Shown one piece after another: positions 1 through 9,226 of a DNA stretch of 64,000 bases (positions within the stretch are counted from its first letter, which is position 1; the number at the start of each line of letters is the position of its first letter). Source of the stretch: Paenibacillus faecalis (lineage in GTDB: Bacteria; Bacillota; Bacilli; Paenibacillales; Paenibacillaceae); the NCBI RefSeq assembly GCF_900289175.1, contig NZ_LT985747.1:434250-498249 (forward strand), written 5' to 3'. Below the pieces are notes generated by a model. That model saw nothing but the letters and a program-made list of their open reading frames with translations. It was not told the origin of the DNA and made no database searches. The position numbers were made by a program, and so were the translations under genes.

Positions 1-2244
1 TTTACGCTCACTTTCCTTGCTATAGGTCTCATTTGAACCATTATAAATAATGACGGCATCAAATTCCACGCCTTTAGCCAGATACGCCGGTATTACAAGC
101 GTTCCTTTTTCAAAAGCAGGTGTATTTTTGGTGATAAGTTTTACCGGAATTTCAGTTGACAGCTGTTTCTGAACACGCTTGCTCTCCTCTTCCGTCTTGC
201 AAATAACTGCTACATAATGATATCCCTTTTCATGGAGACTGCGAATGTCGGATATGACCGAGCTTACCAGCTCAGCTTCTGTGTTTACCGAAATCACACA
301 CGGTTTTTCACCTTGGCGGTTAAACGGAACGATTGCCTCTCCTCCAGGAATCATTTTGCGGGTAAATTCAACAATTTCGAAAGTCGATCGATAGCTCCGC
401 GTTAATTTGATCACTTCCGTTTCTTCTTCGCCATATAAGCTAACTAGGTTTTCCAAACTGCCCAGCGCCTCGCCATGTGCATAAATCGCCTGATTGAGAT
501 CGCCGAGAACGGTCATTTTTGCACGGGGAAACAGCCGTTTGAGAAACTCAAGCTGAAATGCTGAATAATCCTGTACCTCATCTACAATAACATGCCGAAT
601 CGATGTGTTCGTTCTAAAGCCTTGCAGCAGCTCTTTCAAATACAGAAACGGAGTGGCATCTTCATAATATAATTCCTTATTCTCGAGTTTCTGTATCGTT
701 TGACTGCACACCTCGCTCCAGCTTTCAGGCAATGTTGATTCATTATTGGCAAGCCGTCTGAACAATCCTTCGTCTTCAAACAGTTTACGGTACAACCCTT
801 TTACATCAACGAAGCGGAATCGCTTAATCCAGCGCCGAAGGGGCTTGAGACGATCACTAACTACCATACGGGCGAGGAGTTCTCTTTCCTGATCAAAATC
901 ATTAAAGCTGACTTCCTTCATCTTTCTCTGTTTCTTTCTCATCGTCTGATAAGCACGTTGATATTCCTCCGTACTCAAGAGATCAATCTGATCGTCAACC
1001 CAAGGTGCTTTTCTCTCTTCCTGTGAAAACTCCGAAAGTCGCTTTAGCATCCATTCCTTCATCATGTCGAGCCTTCCGGAAAGCTTCACTGCCGAATCAT
1101 AGCTATAAAATTGAGCCTTCATCTCTTCCCGACTTATAATAACTCTGCCTTGAAAAACAACGGGCCGAAACATCATTCCTTCTTTCTCCAGAAGGTCTCT
1201 ATATGAGCGAATAACATCAAGATATTGTACAGAAGACTTATAGGCTATTCCATCCAGCCTAGCTCGATAAAACGAGGTATCAGGTGCATTGAGCAGAAGC
1301 TCTGTCTGCATGAACACATCCTCCAACTCGAATTCCTTGCCGAGACGATGGTCCAAATAAGCTTGAAATGTTGTCTGCTGCATATTCTCTTCCCCAAGCT
1401 CCGGTAAAACAGTTGAAACATAGCTGTTAAAAAGAGGATTCGGCGAAAACAGAATCATCTGATCCGCGTGCAGCACTTCCCTGTACTTATATAGCAGATA
1501 CGCAACTCTCTGAAGAGCAGCCGAAGTTTTCCCGCTCCCGGCAGCCCCTTGAACGATCAGCATACGTTTTTTGTCATTGCGAATAACTTCATTTTGCTCT
1601 TTTTGAATCGTAGCAACGATATTTTTCATCCGATCATCAGCGCTGTGGCTAAGTACCTGTTGCAAAAGCTCATCGCCAATCGTGACACCTGTGTCAAACA
1701 GAACTTCAATGATTGCGTCCTGAATAACAAATTGTCGCTTCAGGGTCATCTCTCCTGTAACGATTCCCGATGGTGTATCGTATTGGGTTTTACCCGGCGC
1801 TCCATCATAATACAAGCTGGATATAGGGGCACGCCAATCAAAGATGAGGAATGTGTCCGAAACTTCGTCCATAAAGGAGCCGATTCCTAGATAAATGGAT
1901 TCTGCTGCGTTGGTCCCTTCTTCACGAAAATCAATCCGACCGAAATAAGGTGAAGAGCTAAGCTTCTTATATTTTTTTAAATTTTTGGTTGATTGCAGAT
2001 GAGACCTCTCTCTTTCAGAAAGCACCTGAGCCTGCTGACGTAAGTTGGTTGACGTCTCGCCCAAGTCATCAGGATTACTGAAATTGACAGTAACTTCATC
2101 CCAAAACTCTTTACGCAAGTTTATAACATCGCCACGCACTGTACCAACGTCTGCTTCAAGCTGTTTAATTTTTTCTCTAATCTTTGACGTCACATCGGTT
2201 ACACGGGCTTGTTCTTCTTTCCAATCCTGATCGCTTATTGCCAT
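1..2244 (-). CDS. helD: HelD-like RNA polymerase-recycling helicase (3' end cut by window edge)
   Basis: UvrD/Rep-type superfamily 1 ATPase. In Bacillus, HelD binds RNA polymerase and frees stalled enzyme from DNA in the cytoplasm. The frame starts at ATG 2244, behind an AAGGGGATGAG ribosome site, and stays open to position 1, giving about 748 residues. An N-terminal coiled-coil-like segment precedes the Walker A GAAGSGKT near residue 235. A Walker B DEVQDYS, the GDLNQAIY motif near residue 580, YRST and AKGVEFDAVII follow in the order of the UvrD fold. From memory, full-length HelD is roughly 770 residues, so only the last few dozen residues should lie outside. It stands alone. The strong promoter just upstream points the other way. 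Confidence 0.93.
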   Translation of the reverse strand, partial: MAISDQDWKEEQARVTDVTSKIREKIKQLEADVGTVRGDVINLRKEFWDEVTVNFSNPDDLGETSTNLRQQAQVLSERERSHLQSTKNLKKYKKLSSSPYFGRIDFREEGTNAAESIYLGIGSFMDEVSDTFLIFDWRAPISSLYYDGAPGKTQYDTPSGIVTGEMTLKRQFVIQDAIIEVLFDTGVTIGDELLQQVLSHSADDRMKNIVATIQKEQNEVIRNDKKRMLIVQGAAGSGKTSAALQRVAYLLYKYREVLHADQMILFSPNPLFNSYVSTVLPELGEENMQQTTFQAYLDHRLGKEFELEDVFMQTELLLNAPDTSFYRARLDGIAYKSSVQYLDVIRSYRDLLEKEGMMFRPVVFQGRVIISREEMKAQFYSYDSAVKLSGRLDMMKEWMLKRLSEFSQEERKAPWVDDQIDLLSTEEYQRAYQTMRKKQRKMKEVSFNDFDQERELLARMVVSDRLKPLRRWIKRFRFVDVKGLYRKLFEDEGLFRRLANNESTLPESWSEVCSQTIQKLENKELYYEDATPFLYLKELLQGFRTNTSIRHVIVDEVQDYSAFQLEFLKRLFPRAKMTVLGDLNQAIYAHGEALGSLENLVSLYGEEETEVIKLTRSYRSTFEIVEFTRKMIPGGEAIVPFNRQGEKPCVISVNTEAELVSSVISDIRSLHEKGYHYVAVICKTEEESKRVQKQLSTEIPVKLITKNTPAFEKGTLVIPAYLAKGVEFDAVIIYNGSNETYSKESERK

Positions 2245-2267
2245 CTTCTCATCCCCTTATTTACTGG

Positions 2268-2296
2268 TTGACATTTCGTTTTATTTATGGTATAAT
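2268..2296 (+). promoter_or_regulatory. Consensus sigma-A promoter for a candidate small RNA
   Basis: TTGACA at 2268-2273, a 17-nt spacer and TATAAT at 2291-2296. This is a perfect consensus promoter directed rightward, away from helD. No protein gene follows on this strand before the terminator at 2386-2411. Confidence 0.8.
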
Positions 2297-2302
2297 TAAA
2301 AG

Positions 2303-2411
2303 GAAATATTTCTGTCTTTGTTTTTTAAACAGACTAACGTTTATTTTATCAGTTTACATCATATTAATCAATATCATTGCCCAGAAGTCGGCTAAACTAG
2401 CCGACTTTTTA
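2303..2411 (+). ncRNA. Candidate small RNA between helD and the FUSC exporter gene
   Basis: The interval runs from the predicted start point, about 7 nt past a perfect TTGACA-N17-TATAAT promoter, to an intrinsic terminator, giving a transcript of about 110 nt. The 5' part can form a weak hairpin (GTCT..GTTT pairing with AAACAGAC) and the 3' end is a 10-bp stem with a U tract. No open frame with a ribosome site lies inside. It is inferred from promoter plus terminator alone. It could also be a 5' leader that ends early or a small antisense regulator. I do not recognise a known RNA family. Confidence 0.5.
2386..2411 (+). terminator. Intrinsic terminator of the candidate sRNA
   Basis: Perfect 10-bp stem AAGTCGGCTA (2386-2395) / TAGCCGACTT (2399-2408) with a 3-nt loop, followed by T residues to 2411. 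The T run lies on the + side, so it ends rightward transcription. Confidence 0.8.
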
Positions 2412-2434
2412 ATTATGTATATACCTCATGAGCA

Positions 2435-2468
2435 AAACAGACTGGAACAATGATTCCAGTCTGTTTTA
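2435..2468. terminator. Bidirectional terminator downstream of the FUSC exporter gene
   Basis: Perfect 14-bp inverted repeat AAAACAGACTGGAA (2435-2448) / TTCCAGTCTGTTTT (2455-2468) with a 6-nt loop. A and T tracts at the stem base allow termination in both directions. It sits 28 nt past the stop of the leftward gene. Confidence 0.8.
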
Positions 2469-2495
2469 TTATTCACCCGATGACTCACTATACAT

Positions 2496-3554
2496 TTATT
2501 TCTTGAGCCAGGCCATTAATCCACCGTCACCTTCTTTATTCTCTTCAACATGGCTAATATGGTTGGCGACTCTGTTCAATCGCTCAAGGGTGTGACCGTA
2601 GTCGTACATTGCCGCAGCAACTATAGTTAACCGGAATCCCCCAGGCTTCAGCCCTACTCCGCACATCACCTCATTCATAAACGCTTCATTTTGCGCCGTC
2701 ATGCTTTCGGCCTCATCCTCATTAGGTTTTAATATGTCTTCAAACTTCCACAAAATATGTTCATGAAACTTGATAAGTCGCTCGAGATTTGCATCAAACT
2801 GCTGATCAACTTCCTCGGTACGCTCGGTTTGAAAATAATGATTCTCAACTGCGATCAGAACTTCATACCCTTTCTGAAGCGAGCTCAACAGGTGTTTGTA
2901 TACGACCAAATGTCTGGCTTGACTAAATTTGGTGCGTTTCATTTTTTTCTGCTCTTCCTCAAACAATTGGTACTTATCAGCTAAAGATTTAATGGTCCCC
3001 TCCAAATTGTTAAGTTCATCCCGATAGACAGAATCCTTGATCTCATGAGAGATTGCGGTTCGGAGCAGCAGCGACATTTTGACAAAAACACTGTTGATTT
3101 GCTTGAAATATTGCTCTCTCGGTTTCGGGGGAAAGACCAAAATATTAATCAAAAATGCAGAAACGATACCGATCAGCGTCAGAAAAAATCTGTTGATGGC
3201 AAAATCCCACTGTCCGGATGCCTCCATCACCGAAATAACAGTGACCAATGTCAGGCCGATTGTATCAGCCATTTTCAATTTAATACAGATCATAATGACC
3301 AATATACATACAAGTCCTACCGATATAGGTTGATTCGTAAGAAAATATCCTCCGAGCATGGCGATAATCGCCCCAAGCGTACTCGTCTGGAGTTGATCAA
3401 GAAAGTACCTCCAGGAGCGATATATTGAAGGCTGCATCGCAAAAATCGCCGCAATCGCCGCCCCCACCGGGGAGGTAATATCGAGCAGCATCGTTAAATA
3501 CAGAGCCAGAGTAACAGCCAAGCCCGTTTTAAACATCCTTGCACCGAAGGCCAT
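2496..3554 (-). CDS. Aromatic acid exporter family (FUSC/DUF939-like) membrane protein
   Basis: 352 residues. The first 150 or so are almost entirely hydrophobic, with about five or six membrane segments and the PSIYRSWRYFLDQLQTSTLGA region typical of FUSC/ArAE transporters. The last 200 residues are a soluble, charged, helical domain (for example LFEEEQKKMKRTKF). This layout matches B. subtilis YqjA-like proteins, thought to export aromatic carboxylates or similar compounds; the substrate here is unknown. It starts at ATG 3554 behind AAGGAGGGC, stands alone and ends before a bidirectional terminator. Confidence 0.8.
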   Translation of the reverse strand: MAFGARMFKTGLAVTLALYLTMLLDITSPVGAAIAAIFAMQPSIYRSWRYFLDQLQTSTLGAIIAMLGGYFLTNQPISVGLVCILVIMICIKLKMADTIGLTLVTVISVMEASGQWDFAINRFFLTLIGIVSAFLINILVFPPKPREQYFKQINSVFVKMSLLLRTAISHEIKDSVYRDELNNLEGTIKSLADKYQLFEEEQKKMKRTKFSQARHLVVYKHLLSSLQKGYEVLIAVENHYFQTERTEEVDQQFDANLERLIKFHEHILWKFEDILKPNEDEAESMTAQNEAFMNEVMCGVGLKPGGFRLTIVAAAMYDYGHTLERLNRVANHISHVEENKEGDGGLMAWLKK

Positions 3555-3666
3555 CTAAAAGCCCTCCTTAAATATATTTCTATCATAACTATTCATGTAT
3601 AATGGATAAGTATAGTCCTTGCAATATCGAAATTCATAAACAGATCATTTTCCTTCAACTCCAAAA

Positions 3667-4317
3667 TTATACAGACCTAGAACCTAAATATTCATATATG
3701 CCGATGGATAGCATGAGCCACGAACAGCTTGCAAAAAAACCACCCAGCACATCACTTGGATAATGAACACCGAGATAAATCCGGCTTAATCCAATGCCCA
3801 GAATCATAGCACCGAATACGATGAAAATCAAAGCTTTTAAAGATAACGTTTTTACATGCTTCCACAGCAAATATATCAGTATTCCATACAATGAAAAAGC
3901 GGCCATGGCATGTCCGCTCGGAAAGCTATATCCGATTGCTTCCACCAAACGCTTTACATCAGGTCTGTTCCGACGAAATAGCGTTTTTAACAAAATGTTC
4001 AGTAGTGCAGAACCTAATATAACCGTTAGAAAAAACGTGATTTCTCTCTTTAGCGAAAAGACATATAACAAGGCACATATGAAGATGCAAATGATAATAA
4101 TCGGTCCTTTGGAACCGATGAAGGTCAGTCCCATGGCGATATCCGTTACTGCCGGTTGTTCAAATCCGCGGACAAGTTCGGTAACAAAAGAATCGAACCC
4201 ATACTCTTGTTCTGACATAACTACGGCAGCGATCCCGGCGAAAACCAGGAATGAAACAACAGAGATGATCCAATATCGTCGGATATGGGTATTAGAATAT
4301 GTGCAGCGGTTACTCAC
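3667..4317 (-). CDS. PAP2-superfamily membrane phosphatase
   Basis: 216 residues with about six membrane segments. The three-part PAP2 acid phosphatase signature is visible: K-rich FRRNRPD, then YSFPSGHAM (catalytic His), then SRIYLGVHYPSDV (second catalytic His). Family members remove phosphate from undecaprenyl pyrophosphate, phosphatidate or phosphatidylglycerol phosphate on the outer face of the membrane. The exact lipid substrate cannot be told from sequence. The start is a GTG at 4317, eight or so bases behind AAAGGGGATGA. The gene is divergent from the GH81 glucanase. Confidence 0.88.
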   Translation of the reverse strand: MSNRCTYSNTHIRRYWIISVVSFLVFAGIAAVVMSEQEYGFDSFVTELVRGFEQPAVTDIAMGLTFIGSKGPIIIICIFICALLYVFSLKREITFFLTVILGSALLNILLKTLFRRNRPDVKRLVEAIGYSFPSGHAMAAFSLYGILIYLLWKHVKTLSLKALIFIVFGAMILGIGLSRIYLGVHYPSDVLGGFFASCSWLMLSIGIYEYLGSRSV

Positions 4318-4385
4318 GATGTCATCCCCTTTATGTATGTTTCATGTGTAATCTGGATCAGATACAAGATAGTTTCATGTTCCCT

Positions 4386-4400
4386 AGCTGTTGTACAGCT
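4386..4400. promoter_or_regulatory. Inverted repeat between the PAP2 and GH81 genes
   Basis: AGCTGT-TGT-ACAGCT is a perfect 6+3+6 palindrome in the divergent intergenic region, 78 nt before the GH81 start. It could be an operator for either gene. No T tract follows, so it is not a terminator. Confidence 0.3.
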
Positions 4401-4477
4401 TTGGGTCGTTTGTTTATTTTTTCGTAAACTTTTCTTTATTATGTTTCACTTATTAAAAAGTTTTTGAGGAGGTTCAT

Positions 4478-6742
4478 ATGCAATACAGACGCTGGTTTAC
4501 TGCTATGTTAGGAGCAGTTATATGTATTTCTTTAACCACTCCAGCTTATGCAGACACCAAAAATATCTCTGCAGGAGCCGGATCATATACTCATGTTCTT
4601 CCTACCGGTGCTGCCAAACCGCAATCTAATATCTACAAAACTTCAAAGGTTACCGGTAAAATTCCTACAAATGACTGGTGGAGCAGCCTTGCCTGGGATA
4701 CATACTCGCAAGCCCAATACCCTCACCCTCTTGCAGTCAAAAATGGGGAACGCGGTATCCAAATCTATAATCCAGGGCCCCGGATCAAGACAGACCGCAC
4801 TGAGATCTCAGGCTCGATAGATCATTCGCGCGATTTCATGGTCGGACACTCAGGGACAGATACGTTTCCTGATACAAAGGTTGATGATTACAGCGATTGG
4901 TTTGTCACTGCTGAATACAAAAACGGGACGAAGTCCATGAAGGTGTCATACGGTCACGGTTCACCATTCGTTTACTTTACTTATGCAAATGGTAATCCGG
5001 AAATTTCATTCAACTCGATACCTAAGGTCTGGTACGGAAATCAATCCAGCTCTGCGATAGCGATAACGATTGATGGCGCCCATTACGGACTTTATGGTCC
5101 AGCAGGCAGTCATTGGAACGGTATCGGGACCCGTAAGCTTACAAATTCACTTCATGGCAAAGACTACTTTTCGATCGCCGCATTACCGGACAACAAACCA
5201 GCAACTTTTGAAAAGTATAAGCAATATGCTTATTCCCATGTAACGGATACCAAAGTCGACTGGACATATGATCCGTCAACCAGCGAAGTTATAACGACGT
5301 TTACATATGATACGAAAGCAAAGGAAGGAAGCCAAAAGGGAACTCTTTTCGCCCTGTACCCCCATCAATGGAAGCATTTATCCGGCACTCATCTTCTTCC
5401 TTATATATATTCATCGGTCCGAGGTCCGATGAAGACAGGTGAAGGCACTTCCTTTCAGACAAAAATGAAATATACAGGGGTACTTCCGTCACTGCCGGAC
5501 AAAGGCTCCTATAACCGGGACAAGCTTGCTCAATATATCGAAGATATCAAAGACGAAGACTATTATGGCGCTCCTGACACATATTCGGTAGGCAAATATC
5601 TCGGCAAGCTGACAACACTTGTACCGATTGCTGAACAGATTGGAGAAGTGGAAGCCGCTGAAAAACTTCACAATAAAATCAAATTTATATTGGAAGATTG
5701 GTTAACAGCCCATGATCCCTTAGGTAATTCTAATCTTTCCGAGCTGTTCTACTACAACAGCCAGTGGGGGACCCTCATCGGATATCCAGCGAGCTACGGG
5801 AGTGATAGAGAGTTAAATGATCATCACATTCACTACGGATATTTTATAAAAGCTGCTGCTGAAATTGCTCGAAGCGATCCAAACTGGGCCAGGGATGATC
5901 AATATGGCTCCATGGTTCAGATGTTGATCCGGGACATTGCAAGCAGTGATAGAAGCGACCCGATGTTCCCATTTCTTCGCAGCTTTGATCCTTATTCCGG
6001 ACATTCTTGGTCTTCCGGACACGGCAGATACGGTGATGGCAACCACAACGGTTCCTCCGCTGAGACGATGAACGCTTGGGCAGCACTTATTCTGTGGGGA
6101 GAAGCTACCGGAGAGACGGATATTCGCAATCTCGGCATCTATTTATATACAACGGAAATGAATGCAATCAATGAATACTGGTTCAATAAGTACGACTCGA
6201 ATGATCGCTCCGGTTTTTCACAATCCAAAGCAAGTATGATTTGGGGTGGAAAAACAACCGGCGACTCAACGATGTGGACAACCAATCCCGAGGAGGTTCA
6301 TGGAGTGAACTGGATGCCGTTTACAGGCTCCTCATTATACCTGACTCATGATCCTTCATACGCGGAGAAAAACTATGCTGCTTTGATTAAAGAAAACGGA
6401 GGAAGTGATTTTAATGCATGGGAGGACCTTATGTATATGTACTTGGCTATTTCAGACCCTTCAAGTGCTGTAAAATACTTCGCTTCGCAGGCAGAGTCCA
6501 TGGTGCCGGAACAAGGTAACTCCAAGGCAAACGCCTATTATTGGATTCATAATTTAGACTCATTGGGCACCCAAGACCCGGATATTACATCAGATTATCC
6601 CTTGTACGCTGTTTTTGATAAAAACGGGCGTAAAACCTATGTCGTATATAACATGAGTGATGCTGAAAAAATCATAACCTTTTCGGATGGTACTGTGATC
6701 ACCGCTTCGCCGAATCGTTTTACGAGTATAGAGAAAGAATAA
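4478..6742 (+). CDS. Secreted endo-beta-1,3-glucanase, glycoside hydrolase family 81
   Basis: 754 residues, behind a strong GGAGG 5 nt before ATG 4478. The signal peptide (RRW, hydrophobic core, then TPAYADT) should be cut near residue 26. The body reads as GH81 throughout: an N-terminal beta-sandwich with PTNDWWSSL near residue 67, then a helical barrel with NDHHIHYGYF near residue 447 and NGSSAETMNAW near residue 524. The glutamate of the latter is the family's catalytic base. GH81 enzymes cut beta-1,3-glucan (laminarin, fungal walls) internally with inversion. No carbohydrate-binding or S-layer domain is attached. The role is probably degradation of fungal or plant glucan outside the cell. 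Confidence 0.93.
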   Translation: MQYRRWFTAMLGAVICISLTTPAYADTKNISAGAGSYTHVLPTGAAKPQSNIYKTSKVTGKIPTNDWWSSLAWDTYSQAQYPHPLAVKNGERGIQIYNPGPRIKTDRTEISGSIDHSRDFMVGHSGTDTFPDTKVDDYSDWFVTAEYKNGTKSMKVSYGHGSPFVYFTYANGNPEISFNSIPKVWYGNQSSSAIAITIDGAHYGLYGPAGSHWNGIGTRKLTNSLHGKDYFSIAALPDNKPATFEKYKQYAYSHVTDTKVDWTYDPSTSEVITTFTYDTKAKEGSQKGTLFALYPHQWKHLSGTHLLPYIYSSVRGPMKTGEGTSFQTKMKYTGVLPSLPDKGSYNRDKLAQYIEDIKDEDYYGAPDTYSVGKYLGKLTTLVPIAEQIGEVEAAEKLHNKIKFILEDWLTAHDPLGNSNLSELFYYNSQWGTLIGYPASYGSDRELNDHHIHYGYFIKAAAEIARSDPNWARDDQYGSMVQMLIRDIASSDRSDPMFPFLRSFDPYSGHSWSSGHGRYGDGNHNGSSAETMNAWAALILWGEATGETDIRNLGIYLYTTEMNAINEYWFNKYDSNDRSGFSQSKASMIWGGKTTGDSTMWTTNPEEVHGVNWMPFTGSSLYLTHDPSYAEKNYAALIKENGGSDFNAWEDLMYMYLAISDPSSAVKYFASQAESMVPEQGNSKANAYYWIHNLDSLGTQDPDITSDYPLYAVFDKNGRKTYVVYNMSDAEKIITFSDGTVITASPNRFTSIEKE

Positions 6743-6782
6743 GGAACATCTAACGTCAAAGATAGCATTACGTGAAAAATGA

Positions 6783-6823
6783 AGCCAAGTATACAATCGT
6801 GCCTGAATGTATACTTGGCTTTT
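6783..6823. terminator. Bidirectional terminator after the GH81 gene
   Basis: AGCCAAGTATAC (6783-6794) pairs perfectly with GTATACTTGGCT (6809-6820), with TTT beyond. It lies 40 nt past the glucanase stop and 29 nt from the end of the converging small gene, so it may serve both. Confidence 0.75.
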
Positions 6824-6851
6824 ATAAATTTAAACTATCGTTTCCAGAAAC

Positions 6852-7046
6852 TCAGTCGTATATAACCCAAATAGCTATAAAAGCGGCCAATGAAAGAAGG
6901 TAAAGCAGTGTCAGTCTTGCGATGTTTTTCTTCGTCCTGCGCTCATACTTTGGGTTAGACTTTTTGTTCTCCTGCGACAAACCGATCATAACCGTGGCTA
7001 CACCGCCGATTAGCGCCAAAGCAATGACGATGATATAAGGTATCAC
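6852..7046 (-). CDS. Small two-segment membrane protein, function unknown
   Basis: 64 residues with two hydrophobic stretches (residues 2-22 and 46-62) separated by a basic loop (NPKYERRTKKN). The start is GTG 7046; the neighbouring ATG is out of frame. AAAGGGGGA lies about seven bases upstream, which strongly supports translation. It sits just downstream of mnmH on the same strand, with a 53-nt gap, and may be co-transcribed. I do not recognise the family. Confidence 0.65.
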   Translation of the reverse strand: MIPYIIVIALALIGGVATVMIGLSQENKKSNPKYERRTKKNIARLTLLYLLSLAAFIAIWVIYD

Positions 7047-7099
7047 GCCATATCCCCCTTTATATGTAGTGTATCGCCGGATGCACTGACATGGGTGAT

Positions 7100-8134
7100 T
7101 TAGAATCTGCGATTTAAAATATCCTTTACAGCCTGCACTGCTTCTGAGGTGCTGCGAACGTGCAGCACTATCTGTCTGCTCTGATCATCATGATGGAACG
7201 AATGGTCATACCTCGGATCATAATAATAAGTAAGCAGCAGTCTAATCGCTTCCTCATATCGTTCTTCCGCTAGGCAACTGCCAATTTCTGCGGCAACAGG
7301 AGTATGAATCCGGTCTTTAATCCGATGAAAGGCTTCGATATATTCGGCTTTGAATTCAGCGGGCCGGTACTCCTCCATAATCTGAAGCACACGCTCTTGC
7401 ATCGGCATATCTATAATGATGGCCGTACTTGTGTCCTTCTTCTCCAGAATAAAGTCCGGTACTACAACTTTGCCAATTCGCTTGCTTTCAGCTTCAAATA
7501 AAACATACGGGGAGCCGCCGATCTCCTTTAATCGTTTCAGCAGCAATGCGTCAAAAGTCTTTTGGTTTCTAGCGCTGAGACCGATATGGCCAAAGATCGA
7601 GCCGCGGTGCCCTGACAAGCTTTCCAAATCAATGACCGGGTAGCCTTCTTGTTGCAGCTGCTGCAGCACTGCTGTCTTACCCGTTCCGGTGTACCCGTGC
7701 AGCACGAATGCTTCAGCTTCCAGCTTCGCTTTCCCTAACGTGTCAACGACCAGCTTCCGGTACATTTTAATACCGCCTTGCAATCGGTACACATGAACAT
7801 CCATTAGGGAAAGCACGGTAGCTGCTGTTCGGCTTCGCATACCGCCTCTCCAGCAAAAGACCGCCTTATTGCCTTCAATCGCTTTAAATTCCTTGACAAA
7901 AGCAGGCAGCTTCGCAGACATAATTTCCAGCCCGCGCTCCTTGGCCGCATCAACACTCACCTGTTTATACAGCGTGCCGATCTCCGCTCTTTCCTCATCG
8001 TTAAATACCGGAATGTTGACTGCGCCCGGGATGGTTGACTCCTGAAACTCTGATGGAGACCTAACATCAATCAGACTGATTTCTTTACTGCTTTGAAGTT
8101 CAAGCAGTTCCTCCACACTGATGTCTTGAAACAT
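7100..8134 (-). CDS. mnmH: tRNA 2-selenouridine synthase (MnmH/SelU)
   Basis: 344 residues. An N-terminal rhodanese domain (IDVRSPSEF near residue 22) carries the catalytic loop CWRGGMRS with Cys94. A C-terminal P-loop domain starts at GYTGTGKT, residues 147-154. The enzyme replaces the 2-thio group of wobble 5-methylaminomethyl-2-thiouridine in tRNAs by selenium from selenophosphate, through a geranylated intermediate. Length and domain order match the family. It starts at ATG 8134 behind AAGGAGAG and lies 42 nt downstream of selD, which makes its co-substrate; the two clearly form an operon. Confidence 0.95.
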   Translation of the reverse strand: MFQDISVEELLELQSSKEISLIDVRSPSEFQESTIPGAVNIPVFNDEERAEIGTLYKQVSVDAAKERGLEIMSAKLPAFVKEFKAIEGNKAVFCWRGGMRSRTAATVLSLMDVHVYRLQGGIKMYRKLVVDTLGKAKLEAEAFVLHGYTGTGKTAVLQQLQQEGYPVIDLESLSGHRGSIFGHIGLSARNQKTFDALLLKRLKEIGGSPYVLFEAESKRIGKVVVPDFILEKKDTSTAIIIDMPMQERVLQIMEEYRPAEFKAEYIEAFHRIKDRIHTPVAAEIGSCLAEERYEEAIRLLLTYYYDPRYDHSFHHDDQSRQIVLHVRSTSEAVQAVKDILNRRF

Positions 8135-8176
8135 ATCCGTACTCTCCTTTGGTCCCTTTCGGACCGTGCTAGCTGT

Positions 8177-9226
8177 TTATTTCACAACAATTCTTCCCGG
8201 ATGATCGCTCGTTACCCGTCCGATCAAGCCTGCCTCAACACCTGCATCCAAAAGTTCCTGAAGCAATGTTTCTGCATCGCCCTCTTCAACCGCAATGAGC
8301 AAACCTCCGGAAGTGACCGCATCACATAAAATCCAGCGGTCAATCTGGTCCATATGCTCAGGAAAATCTACAGAGTCACTTACGTGATTATGGTTATTTT
8401 TTGTACCGCCAGGGATGACGCCGGCTTCAGCCATTTCGCGTACTCGCGGAAGAACGGGTACATGATCTTTCGTAATCGTAATTCCTACATGACTGCCCTT
8501 TGCCATTTCAAGAGAGTGTCCCATCAGACCGAATCCGGTTACGTCAGTGCATGCATGAACGTTATAGCGTTCCATAATTTCAGCAGCTGTCCTGTTCAGG
8601 CCCGCCATAATTGAAGTGACACGGGCAACTTCTTCTTCGCTCAGCAAATCTTTTTTAATCGAGCTTGTTAATATCCCTACGCCGATCGGCTTCGTAAGTA
8701 TAAGTGCGTCACCAGGCTTCGCGCCCGAGTTGGTCCGTACTTTATCAGGATGGACGATACCTGTCACGGCTAAACCAAATTTCGGTTCTTTGTCATCAAT
8801 GGAGTGACCTCCAACCAGTGTAACCCCTGCTTCTTTAAGCTTGTCCCCCGCTCCACGCAAAATATCGGATAAAACCTGTTTATCCAACGTGGAGATCGGA
8901 AACGCTACAATGTTTAACGCTGTGAGCGGTTTGCCGCCCATTGCATAAATATCACTGATCGCGTTTGCTGCAGCAACCTGGCCGAACGAATACGGATCAT
9001 CCACAATCGGAGTGAAAAAATCGACGGTTTGCACGATGGCCAGATCATCTGTCAAACGATACACACCAGCATCATCACTTGTATCCAGGCCAACGAGCAG
9101 ATTTGGATCATGTTCCGCAGGCGGAAGGGTGCGAATGACCTGAGCCAAATCCGCAGGACCGATTTTGCAGCCGCAACCTCCTTTTGAAGAAAACGAAGTG
9201 AGTTTAATTTTTTCAGGTTGGTTCAT
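8177..9226 (-). CDS. selD: Selenide, water dikinase (selenophosphate synthase)
   Basis: 349 residues from ATG 9226. It makes selenophosphate from selenide and ATP. The N-terminal glycine-rich loop KGGCGCK holds the catalytic cysteine (Cys18) and lysine (Lys21); this is the cysteine form, not a selenoprotein. AIRS-type motifs follow: DDAGVYRL, TVDFFTPIVDDP, NAISDIYAMGG and VGGHSIDD. A longer frame from ATG 9313 adds 29 residues behind a GGGAG, but the 9226 start gives the usual family length and places the loop where it normally lies. The partner gene is mnmH. No selA, selB or tRNA-Sec gene is in the window. Confidence 0.94.
   Translation of the reverse strand: MNQPEKIKLTSFSSKGGCGCKIGPADLAQVIRTLPPAEHDPNLLVGLDTSDDAGVYRLTDDLAIVQTVDFFTPIVDDPYSFGQVAAANAISDIYAMGGKPLTALNIVAFPISTLDKQVLSDILRGAGDKLKEAGVTLVGGHSIDDKEPKFGLAVTGIVHPDKVRTNSGAKPGDALILTKPIGVGILTSSIKKDLLSEEEVARVTSIMAGLNRTAAEIMERYNVHACTDVTGFGLMGHSLEMAKGSHVGITITKDHVPVLPRVREMAEAGVIPGGTKNNHNHVSDSVDFPEHMDQIDRWILCDAVTSGGLLIAVEEGDAETLLQELLDAGVEAGLIGRVTSDHPGRIVVK

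Noticed and set aside
6852..7046. Possible type I toxin for the 64-residue membrane protein
   Set aside because: It has two long helices, a normal ribosome site and no antisense promoter; nothing points to a toxin.
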